From: Actinospica sp035712985
GTDB lineage: Bacteria; Actinomycetota; Actinomycetes; Streptomycetales; Catenulisporaceae
Reading direction: 5' to 3'
Length of the DNA: 19,067 nucleotides
Assembly (NCBI GenBank): GCA_035712985.1
Contig: DASTAE010000049.1
Location: 1-19,067 of the forward strand
In this document: in pieces, positions 1-7,428 of the stretch
Position numbering within the stretch: the first letter of the stretch is position 1
Layout of the letters: every line of letters begins with the position of its first letter
Made by a program: the position numbers and the translations under genes
The notes under the pieces: model-generated
Told to the model about the DNA's origin: nothing
Database searches by the model: none
What the model saw: only the letters and a program-made list of their open reading frames with translations

Positions 1-305
1 AGGAGCGCGCGGCGAACCGCAGGCAGCGCCCCGACGAGGCCCCGGCGACCGTGCGCCTGCTGCCGAGCGCCTCGGAGACCGCGACCGTGCTCGAGGTCCG
101 CGCCGAGGACACTCCCGGCCTGCTGCACCGGATCGCCGCCGCCATCTCCGGGACCGGCGCCGACATCGAGCGCGCCCGCATCGCGACCCTCGGTCCACAG
201 GCTGTGGACGTCTTCTACCTGACCTTCGGCGCCGGCTCGGAGACGGCCGTCGGAAGCGCCGCGGCCGAGGAACTCATCGCAGAGGTGCGTTCAGCACTCA
301 ACTGA
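1..305 (+). CDS. glnD: [Protein-PII] uridylyltransferase, C-terminal end (partial)
   Basis: The reading frame is open from the left edge (first complete codon at position 3) and stops with TGA at 303-305, so about 100 C-terminal residues are visible. They form an ACT domain: a beta strand with TVLEVRAEDTPGLLHRIA, then a helix and IERARIATLGPQAVDVFYLT. This arrangement is typical of the last ACT domain of GlnD, which senses glutamine and controls uridylylation of PII. The nucleotidyltransferase and HD domains lie outside the window, so the assignment rests on the ACT sequence and on the position upstream of ffh, where actinobacteria carry the amtB-glnK-glnD cluster. Another terminal ACT-domain protein is possible but less likely. 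A hairpin at 311-347 follows directly. Confidence 0.8.
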   Translation, partial: ERAANRRQRPDEAPATVRLLPSASETATVLEVRAEDTPGLLHRIAAAISGTGADIERARIATLGPQAVDVFYLTFGAGSETAVGSAAAEELIAEVRSALN

Positions 306-310
306 CATTT

Positions 311-347
311 CGTCCCGAAGTCACCGGACATTTCTCGGCTCGGGACG
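311..347 (+). terminator. Hairpin terminator after glnD
   Basis: The arms CGTCCCGA (311-318) and TCGGGACG (340-347) are perfectly complementary over 8 bp. The 21-nt loop can pair further through CCG/CGG. It starts 6 nt after the glnD stop. There is no U tract, as is common for actinobacterial terminators. Confidence 0.5.
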
Positions 348-358
348 GACCGGACGGC

Positions 359-364
359 TAACGT
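359..364 (+). promoter_or_regulatory. Candidate -10 box TAACGT, leaderless phosphatase promoter
   Basis: TAACGT fits the actinobacterial TAnnnT -10 pattern and ends 7 nt before the ATG at 372, so transcription would begin at or next to the start codon. No purine-rich ribosome binding site precedes that ATG, which supports a leaderless message. No convincing -35 hexamer and no direct-repeat PHO box are visible in the short 306-371 gap. Confidence 0.4.
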
Positions 365-371
365 CCGAATC

Positions 372-1997
372 ATGACTACCCACACCACCGACGGCGAGGG
401 CAGGCTGCCGCTCTCCCGTCGTTCCGCGCTGCGCGCCGCCGCCGTCGGCGGCACCCTGGCCGCCGCACCCGTGCTCCTCGCCGACCCGGAGGCCTCCGCC
501 GCTGTGCCCGCTTCGAACGCCAAGGCGACCGCGTCCACCCCGCCCTCCCCGCTGCTGTGGAAGCAGCCGGAGCGGCTCGGCGCGCCGCCGAACTCCGGCC
601 TGCACCTGACCTTCGGCGCCGATCCCGCCCGCGAGATGACCGTCTCCTGGAGCATCGCCGCCTCCGTCGCCAACCCGCGCGTGCGCTTCGGCACGCCGGA
701 CGGCGGTTTCGGCTGCGAGACGCGCGCCGAGACGGTGACCTACATCGACGCCGACTCCAAGATCGAGAGCTACCTCCACCACGCCAAGCTCACCGGTCTG
801 CAGCCGAACACCACCTACATCTACGCCGCGCTGGCCGACGGAGTGCTGCCGGACGCCGGCACCTTCGAGACCGCGCCGGTCGGCCGCAGCCCGTTCACCT
901 TCACCAGCTTCGGCGACCAGTGCGTGCCGACCTCGAGCTGGGCCACCAGCGGCACGTCCTACTCGGCCGAGATCACCACGCTCGCCGCGCCCTCCGCGGG
1001 CGACATCGTGGACGGGATCGAGCAGGTCCGCCCGCTGTTCCACCTGATCAACGGCGACCTGAGCTACGCGAACCTGTCCGTGGACCGGGTCCGCACCTGG
1101 AACGACTTCTTCACCAACAACGAGCGCTCGGCCCGCAAGCGGCCGTGGATGCCCGCCCCCGGCAACCACGAGAACGAGCTCGGCAACGGCGCCATCGGCT
1201 ACGACTCCTTCCGCACCCGCTTCTCGGTGCCCAGCAACGGTTCCGCGGACTTCGAAGGGCTCTGGTACGCCTTCACGGTCGGCAGCGTGCGCGTCGTCGT
1301 CGTCGCGAACGACGACGTGGCCCTGCAGGACGCCGGCGACAGCTACGTGAACGGCTACAGCGGCGGCGAGCAGCGGGCCTGGCTGGAGAAGCAGCTCGCG
1401 GCGGCCCGCGCGTCGAAGGGGATCGACTGGATCGTCGTCTGCATGCACCAGGTGATCATCAGCTCCTGCAACGCCAACGGAGCCGACCTCGGGATCCGGC
1501 AGAACTGGGGCCCGCTGTTCGATGAATATGAGGTCGATCTCGTCGTCTGCGGGCACGAGCACGACTACGAGCGCTCCTACGCGCTGCGTGGAACGGTCTC
1601 CGGCTCCGAGACGCTGACGCCGAACCCGGTCTCCACCGAGTCCGCGAACATCGACACCAGCCAGGGCACCGTGCACATGGTGCTCGGCGGCGGAGGCAAC
1701 TCGGCGAACAGCAACACCGAGTTCTTCACCAACGGCCAGGCGAAGGTCATCACGGCCGTCAGCGGCCCGGTGACCAGCGGAAAGCGCAAGCCGACCTACG
1801 TCATGGAGGACGCCGTCTGGTCGGCCTACCGCGACGAGGAGCACCCCTACGGCTTCGCCGCCTTCGACGTGGACCCGGGGAGCAGGCCCGGCGGCACGAC
1901 CAGCATCCGGGTCACCTACTACAACGTGCTACAGCCCTACGGCACCCTGCAGAAGCTGGAGAGCTTCACGCTCTACCGGCGGCGCTCCGACGGCTGA
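372..1997 (+). CDS. Purple acid phosphatase family metallophosphoesterase, Tat-exported
   Basis: This 541-residue protein is predicted to hydrolyse phosphomonoesters outside the membrane with a dinuclear metal centre. The N-terminus has a twin-arginine signal (SRRSALR, Arg16-Arg17, then an Ala-rich hydrophobic stretch to about residue 37), so it is probably exported folded. Residues about 65-165 look like the Fn3-like N-terminal domain of purple acid phosphatases (LHLTFGADPAREMTVSW). The catalytic domain carries the metal-ligand motifs in order: FGDQ (Asp182), GDLSY (Asp229, Tyr232), GNHE (Asn265, His266), CMHQ (His359) and GHEHDYER (His395, His397). Tyr232 matches the Tyr that gives the family its colour. 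It is probably monocistronic, between hairpins on both sides. The substrate cannot be read from sequence; phosphate scavenging is an inference. Confidence 0.88.
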   Translation: MTTHTTDGEGRLPLSRRSALRAAAVGGTLAAAPVLLADPEASAAVPASNAKATASTPPSPLLWKQPERLGAPPNSGLHLTFGADPAREMTVSWSIAASVANPRVRFGTPDGGFGCETRAETVTYIDADSKIESYLHHAKLTGLQPNTTYIYAALADGVLPDAGTFETAPVGRSPFTFTSFGDQCVPTSSWATSGTSYSAEITTLAAPSAGDIVDGIEQVRPLFHLINGDLSYANLSVDRVRTWNDFFTNNERSARKRPWMPAPGNHENELGNGAIGYDSFRTRFSVPSNGSADFEGLWYAFTVGSVRVVVVANDDVALQDAGDSYVNGYSGGEQRAWLEKQLAAARASKGIDWIVVCMHQVIISSCNANGADLGIRQNWGPLFDEYEVDLVVCGHEHDYERSYALRGTVSGSETLTPNPVSTESANIDTSQGTVHMVLGGGGNSANSNTEFFTNGQAKVITAVSGPVTSGKRKPTYVMEDAVWSAYRDEEHPYGFAAFDVDPGSRPGGTTSIRVTYYNVLQPYGTLQKLESFTLYRRRSDG

Positions 1998-2017
1998 TCT
2001 CGGAATCTTTATGCGAT

Positions 2018-2055
2018 CCCCTGCATGATGTTCCACGTGGAACATCATGCAGGGG
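2018..2055. repeat. 38-bp perfect palindrome with a parS-like core, between convergent genes
   Basis: Arms 2018-2036 and 2037-2055 are exact reverse complements with no central spacer. The central 16 bp, TGTTCCACGTGGAACA (2029-2044), differ from the bacterial parS consensus TGTTTCACGTGAAACA at only two symmetric positions. The site lies between the convergent stops of the phosphatase (1997) and the exonuclease (2061). It could equally act as a bidirectional terminator, although it lacks U tracts on both sides and has no natural loop. Both readings are inferences from one site. Confidence 0.6.
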
Positions 2056-2060
2056 CGCCG

Positions 2061-2912
2061 CTAGAACAGGCTGTCGGCCGGGGCCTCCTCGGCCGCCCGG
2101 CGCTGGCGCACGGGCCAGCCGTGCTCGGCGACGTACGCCTCGCCGCGCCGCTGCCGGTACGCCGCGAAGTCCTCCTCGGCCGCGGCCTTCCACTGCTCCT
2201 GCTGCCGGTGCAGATCCGCCAGCGTGGCCTGGCCGACCTCCGGATAGCGCTCCGCGAGCGCCTTCGCCACCTCGAGCGCCGCGATCGCGTCCACCGCGGC
2301 GTCGTGCGCCCCCTCGATCCGCACGCCGTAGTGCGCGCACTGCGATTCGAGGTTCCGCTTGCCCTTGCGCCAGCGGTCCACCGCCTTGTCGATGACCAGC
2401 GGGTCGATCACCGGCTCGATCCGGCCGACCCGGGCCGCCAGCGGGCGCAGGCCGTGCCGCTCGAGCTCCACCTCGAGGAGTGTCAGGTCGTAGGGCGCGT
2501 TGAACACCACGAGCGGCAGCCCCGCGGACAGGTGCGCCGCGAGCAGTTCGGCGATCTGCTCCAGCGCCTCGACCGGGTCGGTGCCGTGCTCGCGCACCCG
2601 CTCGTCGGTGATCCCGTGCACCTCGGTCGTCTCCGGCGGGATCGGCACGCCCGGGTCCACCAGGAAGTCGTGCCGCCGCCCGTCGCTGGTCACGAAGGCG
2701 GCCGAGATCAGCCGCGCGGTCAGCGGATCGCGCCCCGTCGTCTCGCAGTCGTAGGAACCGAGCACCCCGGTGTGCCAGCCGGGCCCGGCCGCGGGGACGC
2801 AGGCCGGGTGGTAGACCACCCAGGCGCCCTGCTCCTTGCGCAGCTCGCCCTGCTCGGCGGGGACCTGTGCCCCGCAGGTCTTGCACGTACCGGGGAAACG
2901 GTTGGTAGCCAT
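2061..2912 (-). CDS. DnaQ-like 3'-5' exonuclease (Pol III epsilon-type)
   Basis: This is a 283-residue DEDD-superfamily exonuclease. Exo I is YDCETTG (Asp55, Glu57), Exo II is FNAPYDLTLLEVEL (Asn138, Asp142), and Exo III is HDAAVDA (His203, Asp208), making it the DEDDh type. The intervening sequence HGITDERV is typical of the DnaQ fold. The first 45 residues resemble a small zinc-binding module: CKTC (Cys10, Cys13) and HPAC (His35, Cys38). The ATG at 2910-2912 is preceded on its strand by GGAAGGG at about 2925-2931, and homology begins immediately, so this start is well supported. Actinobacteria often carry several stand-alone DnaQ-like proteins; a role in proofreading, repair or RNA trimming is not decided by sequence. 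It is divergent from ffh and convergent with the phosphatase. Confidence 0.87.
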   Translation of the reverse strand: MATNRFPGTCKTCGAQVPAEQGELRKEQGAWVVYHPACVPAAGPGWHTGVLGSYDCETTGRDPLTARLISAAFVTSDGRRHDFLVDPGVPIPPETTEVHGITDERVREHGTDPVEALEQIAELLAAHLSAGLPLVVFNAPYDLTLLEVELERHGLRPLAARVGRIEPVIDPLVIDKAVDRWRKGKRNLESQCAHYGVRIEGAHDAAVDAIAALEVAKALAERYPEVGQATLADLHRQQEQWKAAAEEDFAAYRQRRGEAYVAEHGWPVRQRRAAEEAPADSLF

Positions 2913-3038
2913 CCGCCGAACCGACCCTTCCTGTTGACTGCATCTCACGATAGGCGAGCCCGCCGACATCACACGCGCAGCGGCTACCCTGGACGGGAGA
3001 ACAGCATTCCATCCCACTGACCGAGGACTGACGCCGCC
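2913..3038. promoter_or_regulatory. Divergent promoter region, exonuclease / ffh
   Basis: This 126-bp gap separates two divergent start codons. On the + strand, TACCCT (2985-2990) is a plausible -10 box for ffh, with a GAGGA-type ribosome binding site near 3022-3027. On the - strand, TATCGT (2952-2947) is a candidate -10 for the exonuclease. The -35 elements are weak on both strands. Confidence 0.4.
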
Positions 3039-4583
3039 GTGTTCGACACGCTTTCCGACCGCCTGGCAGCGACCTTCAAATCCCTGCGGGGCAAGGGCCG
3101 CCTCTCCGAGGAGGACATCGACGCCACCTGCCGGGAGATCCGGATCGCGCTGCTCGAGGCCGACGTCGCGCTGGCCGCGGTGCGGCCGTTCGTCGCGGCG
3201 GTCAAGGAGCGCGCGCTCGGCTCCGAGGTCTCCCAGGCGCTGAACCCGGCCCAGCAGGTCGTCAAGATCGTCAACGAGGAGCTCATCAAGATCCTCGGCG
3301 GCGAGACCCGCAGGGTGCGCTTCGCCAAGCAGCCGCCGACCGTCATCATGCTGGCCGGCCTGCAGGGTGCCGGTAAGACCACCCTCGCGGGCAAGCTCGG
3401 CCGCTGGCTCAAGTCCAACGGCCACGCCCCGGTGCTGGTCGCGGCCGACCTCCAGCGCCCCAACGCGGTGACCCAGCTGCAGGTCGTCGGCGAGCGGGCC
3501 GGTGTGCCGGTCTACGCGCCCGAGCCCGGCAACGGCGTCGGCGACCCGGTCAAGGTGGCGAAGGACGCGATCGAGTTCGCCCGCGCCAAGGCCTACGACG
3601 TGGTCGTCGTCGACACCGCCGGCCGCCTCGGCATCGACGAGGAGCTCATGCGGCAGGCCGCGGACATCCGCGACGCCGTGAACCCGCAGGAGATCCTGTT
3701 CGTCCTCGACGCGATGATCGGCCAGGACGCGGTCACCACCGCGCAGGCCTTCCTGGACGGCGTCGGCTTCGACGGCGTGGTGCTGACCAAGCTCGACGGC
3801 GACGCGCGCGGCGGCGCGGCCCTGTCCGTGGCCCAGCTGACCGGCCGTCAGGTGATGTTCGCCTCCAACGGCGAGAAGCTGGACGACTTCGACGTCTTCC
3901 ACCCGGACCGGATGGCCTCGCGCATCCTCGGCATGGGCGACATGCTCAGCCTGATCGAGCAGGCTGAGAAGGCCTTCGACGCCCAGCAGGCCGAAGAGAT
4001 GGCCAAGAAGCTGATGGGCGGGGACACCTTCACGCTCGACGACTTCCTGGCCCAGATGGAGCAGATCCGCAAGATGGGATCGCTCTCCAAGATCATGGGC
4101 ATGCTGCCCGGCATGGGCGAGATGAAGCAGCAGCTCAACCAGGTCGACGACAAGGAGATCGACCGGGTCCAGGCGATCATCCGCTCGATGACCCCGCAGG
4201 AGCGCCGCGATCCGAAGATCCTCAACGGCTCCCGGCGCGCGCGCATCGCCCGGGGCTCCGGCGTGCACGTCTCCGCGGTCAACAACCTGCTCGAGCGCTT
4301 CGCCGAGGCGCAGAAGATGATGAAGTCGATGGGCCGCGGCGGCATCCCAGGACTGCCCGGCATGCCCGGCTTCGGCGCCGGCGGCGGCCGCCGGATGAAC
4401 GCCAAGGCCAAGGCGAACGCGCAGGCCGCGCGCTCGAAGAACAAGAACCGCTCGGGCAACCCGGCCAAGCGCAAGGCCGAGGAGGCGGCGAAGGCGGAGC
4501 GCGCCGCGGCCGCCGCGAACGGGACTCCGGCGCTGCCGCAGAACTTCGAGCTGCCGGACGAGTTCAAGAAGATGCTCGGCTGA
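3039..4583 (+). CDS. ffh: Signal recognition particle GTPase Ffh (SRP54)
   Basis: This 514-residue protein binds signal sequences on nascent chains and, with 4.5S RNA and FtsY, delivers ribosomes to the membrane translocon. It has a helical N domain (about residues 1-90), then the G domain with P-loop GLQGAGKT (107-114), DLQRPNA (138-143), DTAGRLG (192-198), TKLD (250-253) and GDARGG. The C-terminal M domain (about 320-450) is rich in Met, with MLPGM and an RNA-binding helix-turn-helix around GSRRARIARGSGVHVSAVNN. A basic, Ala-rich tail of about 60 residues follows, as is usual in actinobacteria. The GTG start (3039) matches the family N-terminus FDTLSDRLAATF. Its own promoter lies in the divergent gap. 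Confidence 0.97.
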   Translation: MFDTLSDRLAATFKSLRGKGRLSEEDIDATCREIRIALLEADVALAAVRPFVAAVKERALGSEVSQALNPAQQVVKIVNEELIKILGGETRRVRFAKQPPTVIMLAGLQGAGKTTLAGKLGRWLKSNGHAPVLVAADLQRPNAVTQLQVVGERAGVPVYAPEPGNGVGDPVKVAKDAIEFARAKAYDVVVVDTAGRLGIDEELMRQAADIRDAVNPQEILFVLDAMIGQDAVTTAQAFLDGVGFDGVVLTKLDGDARGGAALSVAQLTGRQVMFASNGEKLDDFDVFHPDRMASRILGMGDMLSLIEQAEKAFDAQQAEEMAKKLMGGDTFTLDDFLAQMEQIRKMGSLSKIMGMLPGMGEMKQQLNQVDDKEIDRVQAIIRSMTPQERRDPKILNGSRRARIARGSGVHVSAVNNLLERFAEAQKMMKSMGRGGIPGLPGMPGFGAGGGRRMNAKAKANAQAARSKNKNRSGNPAKRKAEEAAKAERAAAAANGTPALPQNFELPDEFKKMLG

Positions 4584-4771
4584 GGTTTGCGTTCCCGGCG
4601 GCCGTGCGGAGCAGCCCCTGCGCTCTGGCATAATGGTTCGCTGAGCACTCGGCCCCGGCGGCCCCTCTCTCCGCCGGACGTCGCGTCCTTTCGGATAGGC
4701 GAGTCGGAGCAATCCCCACGCGCCGTTCCCGCCCGTCCACCCGAATTGAGAATTCAGGAGATTCCACTCCC
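4584..4771 (+). promoter_or_regulatory. rpsP operon promoter and 5' leader
   Basis: This 188-bp gap separates ffh from rpsP. CATAAT (4629-4634), within TGGCATAATGG, is a good -10 candidate that would give a leader of about 130 nt. Inside the leader, CCGGCGG (4655-4661) and CCGCCGG (4671-4677) form a perfect 7-bp stem with a 9-nt loop. The rpsP ribosome binding site is CAGGAG (4755-4760). The -35 region is poor. Confidence 0.5.
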
Positions 4772-5224
4772 GTGGCAGTCAAGATCAAGCTGAAGCGCCT
4801 GGGCAAGATCCGCAACCCCCAGTACCGCATCGTCGTCGCCGACGCCCGCACCAAGCGGGACGGTCGCGCGATCGAGGAGATCGGCAAGTACCACCCGAAG
4901 GAGGACCCGTCCTTCATCGAGGTGAACAATGAGCGCGCCCAGCACTGGCTGAAGGTCGGCGCCCAGCCGACCGAGGCCGTCGTGGCCATCTTCAAGGTCT
5001 CCGGCGACTGGCAGCAGTTCAAGGGCCTGCCGGCCCCGGCCCCGATGAAGGTCGCGGCGCCGAAGGCGGACAAGAAGGCGCTGTTCGAGGCCGCCGCCAA
5101 GGAGGCCGAGTCCGAGCCGAAGCCGGCCGCGACGCCGAAGAAGAAGGCCGAGAAGAAGGCCGAGGCCCCGAAGGCTGAAGAGGCCGCCGCCGAGACCCCG
5201 GCCGCCGAGACCACCGAGGCCTGA
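4772..5224 (+). CDS. rpsP: 30S ribosomal protein S16
   Basis: This is a 150-residue protein. The N-terminal 85 residues are a standard bS16 core (MAVKIKLKRLGKIRNPQYRI, then VVADARTKRDGRAIEEIG and KVGAQPTEAV). S16 binds 16S rRNA early and stabilises the body of the 30S subunit. The last 65 residues are a low-complexity Lys/Ala/Glu extension, as is common in actinobacteria. The GTG start sits 11 nt after GGAG, and the family N-terminus begins there. It is the first gene of an rpsP-khpA-rimM-trmD operon whose internal gaps are only 5-15 nt, so translation of the four is likely co-ordinated. Confidence 0.97.
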   Translation: MAVKIKLKRLGKIRNPQYRIVVADARTKRDGRAIEEIGKYHPKEDPSFIEVNNERAQHWLKVGAQPTEAVVAIFKVSGDWQQFKGLPAPAPMKVAAPKADKKALFEAAAKEAESEPKPAATPKKKAEKKAEAPKAEEAAAETPAAETTEA

Positions 5225-5229
5225 GGCCC

Positions 5230-5469
5230 ATGCTCGAAGAGGCCCTCGAACACCTGGTGAAAGGGATCGTCGAACACCCCGACGAGGTCACCGTCCGCGA
5301 CCGCACGCTGCGTCGCGGCCGGATCCTCGAGGTGCGGGTGCACCCCGACGACCTCGGCAAGGTGATCGGACGACAGGGACGCACCGCGAACGCGCTGCGC
5401 ACCGTGATCCACGCCCTCGGGGGCCGCGCCGTGCGCATCGACCTGGTCGAAGCGCCCGGTCTGCGCTGA
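5230..5469 (+). CDS. khpA: KH-domain RNA-binding protein KhpA
   Basis: This 79-residue protein consists almost entirely of one KH domain with the GxxG-type loop GKVIGRQGRTANALRTVI (43-60). It matches the KhpA/YlqC family, small RNA binders that pair with KhpB in Gram-positive bacteria and affect cell division, cell-wall growth and RNA stability. It sits 5 nt after rpsP and 4 nt before rimM, its usual place in actinobacteria. The RNA targets cannot be inferred from sequence. Confidence 0.93.
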   Translation: MLEEALEHLVKGIVEHPDEVTVRDRTLRRGRILEVRVHPDDLGKVIGRQGRTANALRTVIHALGGRAVRIDLVEAPGLR

Positions 5470-5473
5470 GCAT

Positions 5474-6022
5474 ATGGCCATCGAGAAACACCCAGGCGAC
5501 CAGCCGGAGCTGCTCCGGCTGGTCGTCGGCCGTATCGGCAAGGCGCACGGCATCAAGGGCGAGGCCACGGTCGAGGTCCGCACCGACGACCCCGACCTGC
5601 GCTTCGCGCCCGGCGCCGAGCTGTTGACGGACCCGCCCGAGCGCGGTCCGCTGACCGTCCGCTCCGGCCGCGTCCAGGGCGGACGGCTCGTGCTCTCCTT
5701 CGAGGGCGTGGCCGACCGCAACGCCGTCGAGCTGCTGCGCAACACGCTGCTCGTCGCCGAGGTCGACCCGACCGAGCTGCCGGACGACCCGGACGAGTAC
5801 TACGACCACCAGCTCGAGGGCCTCGCGGTGCGCTCCGTGGACGGCACCGAGCTCGGCGTCGTGGAGCAGATGCTGCACGGCCCGGCGCAGGACCTGTTCG
5901 TGATCCGCCGCCCCGACGGCGGCGAGCTGCTGCTGCCCTTCATCGCCGAGTTCGTCCCCGAGGTCGACCTGGAGGACGGCGTGGTGCTCGTCGATCCGCC
6001 CGAGGGCCTGCTCTCGCTCTAG
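5474..6022 (+). CDS. rimM: 16S rRNA processing / ribosome maturation factor RimM
   Basis: This 182-residue protein assists assembly of the 30S head and binds S19. The N-terminal beta-barrel domain begins with VVGRIGKAHGIKGEATVEVR (about residues 16-35), the family signature. The C-terminal PRC-barrel domain includes YYDHQLEGLAVRSVDGTELG, LFVIRRPDGGELLLPFI and VPEVDLEDGVVLVDPPEGLL. Length is normal. The ATG start adds about 15 residues ahead of conserved sequence; no strong Shine-Dalgarno is visible, which fits coupling to khpA, which ends 4 nt upstream. It lies between khpA and trmD in the standard order. Confidence 0.96.
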   Translation: MAIEKHPGDQPELLRLVVGRIGKAHGIKGEATVEVRTDDPDLRFAPGAELLTDPPERGPLTVRSGRVQGGRLVLSFEGVADRNAVELLRNTLLVAEVDPTELPDDPDEYYDHQLEGLAVRSVDGTELGVVEQMLHGPAQDLFVIRRPDGGELLLPFIAEFVPEVDLEDGVVLVDPPEGLLSL

Positions 6023-6037
6023 AAGGCGGCTTCCCCC

Positions 6038-6829
6038 ATGCGCATCGACGTCATCACCATCTTCCCCGAGTACCTGGAGCCGCTGCGCGTCTCCCTGCTC
6101 GGCAAGGCCGCCGAGAAGGGCCTGCTCCGGATCGAGACCCACGACCTGCGTCAGTGGACGTACGACGTGCACCGCACCGTGGACGACACGCCCTACGGCG
6201 GCGGCCCCGGCATGGTGATGAAGGCCGAGCCCTGGGCGCTCGCCCTGGAGGCCGTCGCAGGTCCCGAAGACGCCCCGCAGCGCCCCACCCTCGTGGTCCC
6301 GACCCCGAGCGGGCGCCCGTTCACCCAGGCCAAGGCCGCCGAACTGGCCGAACGCGAGCACCTCGTCTTCGCCTGCGGCCGCTACGAGGGCATCGACCGC
6401 CGGGTGATCGACGCGGCCGCCGAGACGATGCCGGTCGAGGAGCTCTCCATCGGCGACTACGTGCTGGCCGGCGGCGAGGCCGCGGTGCTGGTGATGGTCG
6501 AGGCGGTCGCCCGGCTGCTGCCCGGCGTCCTCGGCAACGCGGAGTCCGCGCGGGACGACTCCTTCGCCGACGGTCCGATGAGCGGACTGCTCGAGGGCCC
6601 GGTGTACACCAAGCCCGCCGAATGGCGCGGCCGGCCGGTCCCGCCGGTCCTCGTCTCCGGGAACCACGGCGCCATCGCGCGCTGGCGGCGCGACCAGGCC
6701 TTCGCGCGCACCGCCGCCCACCGCCCGGAACTGCTCGCCGCGCTCGACCCCGAGTCCCTGGACAAGAAGGACCGCGCCGCGCTGGCCGAGCTCGGATTTC
6801 CGGATTCGCCCTCCCACGTGCGAGACTAG
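6038..6829 (+). CDS. trmD: tRNA (guanine-N1)-methyltransferase TrmD
   Basis: This 263-residue SPOUT methyltransferase makes m1G37 next to the anticodon, preventing +1 frameshifting. Visible motifs are MRIDVITIFPEYLEPL (1-16), the substrate loop DDTPYGGGPGMVMKAEP, GRYEGID (114-120), and SIGDYVLAGGE (137-147) of the trefoil knot that binds S-adenosylmethionine. The probable catalytic Asp is in RDDSF (about Asp174), with Arg159 upstream. The C-terminal tRNA-binding domain (LLEGPVYTKPAEWRGRPVPP, then VSGNHGAIARWRRDQA) is complete. It is the last gene of the rpsP operon, 15 nt after rimM. Confidence 0.97.
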   Translation: MRIDVITIFPEYLEPLRVSLLGKAAEKGLLRIETHDLRQWTYDVHRTVDDTPYGGGPGMVMKAEPWALALEAVAGPEDAPQRPTLVVPTPSGRPFTQAKAAELAEREHLVFACGRYEGIDRRVIDAAAETMPVEELSIGDYVLAGGEAAVLVMVEAVARLLPGVLGNAESARDDSFADGPMSGLLEGPVYTKPAEWRGRPVPPVLVSGNHGAIARWRRDQAFARTAAHRPELLAALDPESLDKKDRAALAELGFPDSPSHVRD

Positions 6830-6855
6830 GTGCTCGGCACGCCCCTATCCGTGTG

Positions 6856-6881
6856 CCCGCCCCTGCCACAGGGGGAGCGGG
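6856..6881 (+). terminator. Possible hairpin terminator after trmD
   Basis: CCCGC (6856-6860) pairs with GCGGG (6877-6881), and CCCTG (6861-6865) pairs with CAGGG (6869-6873). The right arm carries a 3-nt bulge, and the loop is only 3 nt. It lies 26 nt after the trmD stop and has no U tract. It is plausible but not strong. Confidence 0.35.
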
Positions 6882-6910
6882 AACGTCCGGAGCGGCAGCC
6901 TCCATCCCCG

Positions 6911-6916
6911 TAGTTT
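6911..6916 (+). promoter_or_regulatory. Candidate -10 box for rplS
   Basis: TAGTTT fits the TAnnnT pattern and would give a leader of about 35 nt before rplS. The matching -35 region is weak, so rplS might instead be transcribed by readthrough from trmD. Confidence 0.28.
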
Positions 6917-6956
6917 CAAGCCGTGCGTGACCTGTGGCACGTGCGAGGAGACAAGC

Positions 6957-7310
6957 ATGAACAAGCTCGCTGAGCTCGACGCCGCGTCGCTGCGCGCCGA
7001 CGTCCCGGACTTCCGTCCCGGTGACACCGTGAACGTCCACGTGAAGGTCATCGAGGGCAACCGCTCCCGGGTCCAGCAGTTCAAGGGCGTCGTCATCCGC
7101 CGCCAGGGCGCCGGCGTGCGCGAGACCTTCACCGTTCGCAAGATCAGCTTCGGCGTGGGCGTCGAGCGCACCTTCCCGGTGCACTCGCCGATCTTCGAGA
7201 AGCTCGAGGTCATCACCCGCGGTGACGTCCGTCGCGCCAAGCTGTACTACCTGCGCGACCTGCGTGGCAAGAAGGCGAAGATCAAGGAGAAGGTGGACTG
7301 GAACAAGTAG
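6957..7310 (+). CDS. rplS: 50S ribosomal protein L19
   Basis: This is a 117-residue bL19 protein located at the 30S/50S interface. The conserved blocks FRPGDTVNVHVKVIEGNRSR, QQFKGVVIRRQGAGVRETFTVRKIS, GVGVERTFPVHSPI and RAKLYYLRDLRGKKAKIKEK are all present and the length is standard. The start is ATG 6957, preceded by GAGGAG (6945-6950) with 6-nt spacing. An in-frame GTG at 6927 would add a CxxC-containing leader unlike family members and is rejected. A very strong hairpin at 7334-7376 ends the unit. Confidence 0.97.
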   Translation: MNKLAELDAASLRADVPDFRPGDTVNVHVKVIEGNRSRVQQFKGVVIRRQGAGVRETFTVRKISFGVGVERTFPVHSPIFEKLEVITRGDVRRAKLYYLRDLRGKKAKIKEKVDWNK

Positions 7311-7333
7311 TTCCGGTTCCGACAGCTTCTTCA

Positions 7334-7376
7334 GGCGCCCCCGGTACCTTGGTGAGTCCAAGGTGCCGGGGGCGTC
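7334..7376 (+). terminator. Strong hairpin terminator after rplS
   Basis: Arms 7336-7352 and 7358-7374 pair over 17 bp with a single G-U wobble around the 5-nt loop TGAGT. Two further outer pairs (7334-7335 with 7375-7376) extend it to 19 bp. It starts 23 nt after the rplS stop. There is no U tract. Confidence 0.8.
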
Positions 7377-7428
7377 GGCGTTCCCGGTGCGGCGACCCGG
7401 TGTGCAGCGCGGCGATCAGGGGACGTAG

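Noticed and set aside
306..371. PHO box upstream of the phosphatase
   Set aside because: No pair of GTTCACC-like direct repeats in the 66-nt gap. The only GTTCACC is inside the coding region near 894.
321..1844. Minus-strand open frame opposite the phosphatase
   Set aside because: Low-complexity Val/Gly/Arg/Asp translation with no domain. It mirrors the codon bias of the sense gene.
2061..4712. Very long minus-strand open frame (883 codons) running through ffh
   Set aside because: Only 2061-2912 has protein homology. The rest is antisense to ffh and reflects the scarcity of stop codons in high-GC sequence.
5288..6817. Minus-strand open frame opposite khpA-rimM-trmD
   Set aside because: Antisense shadow of three well-recognised genes.
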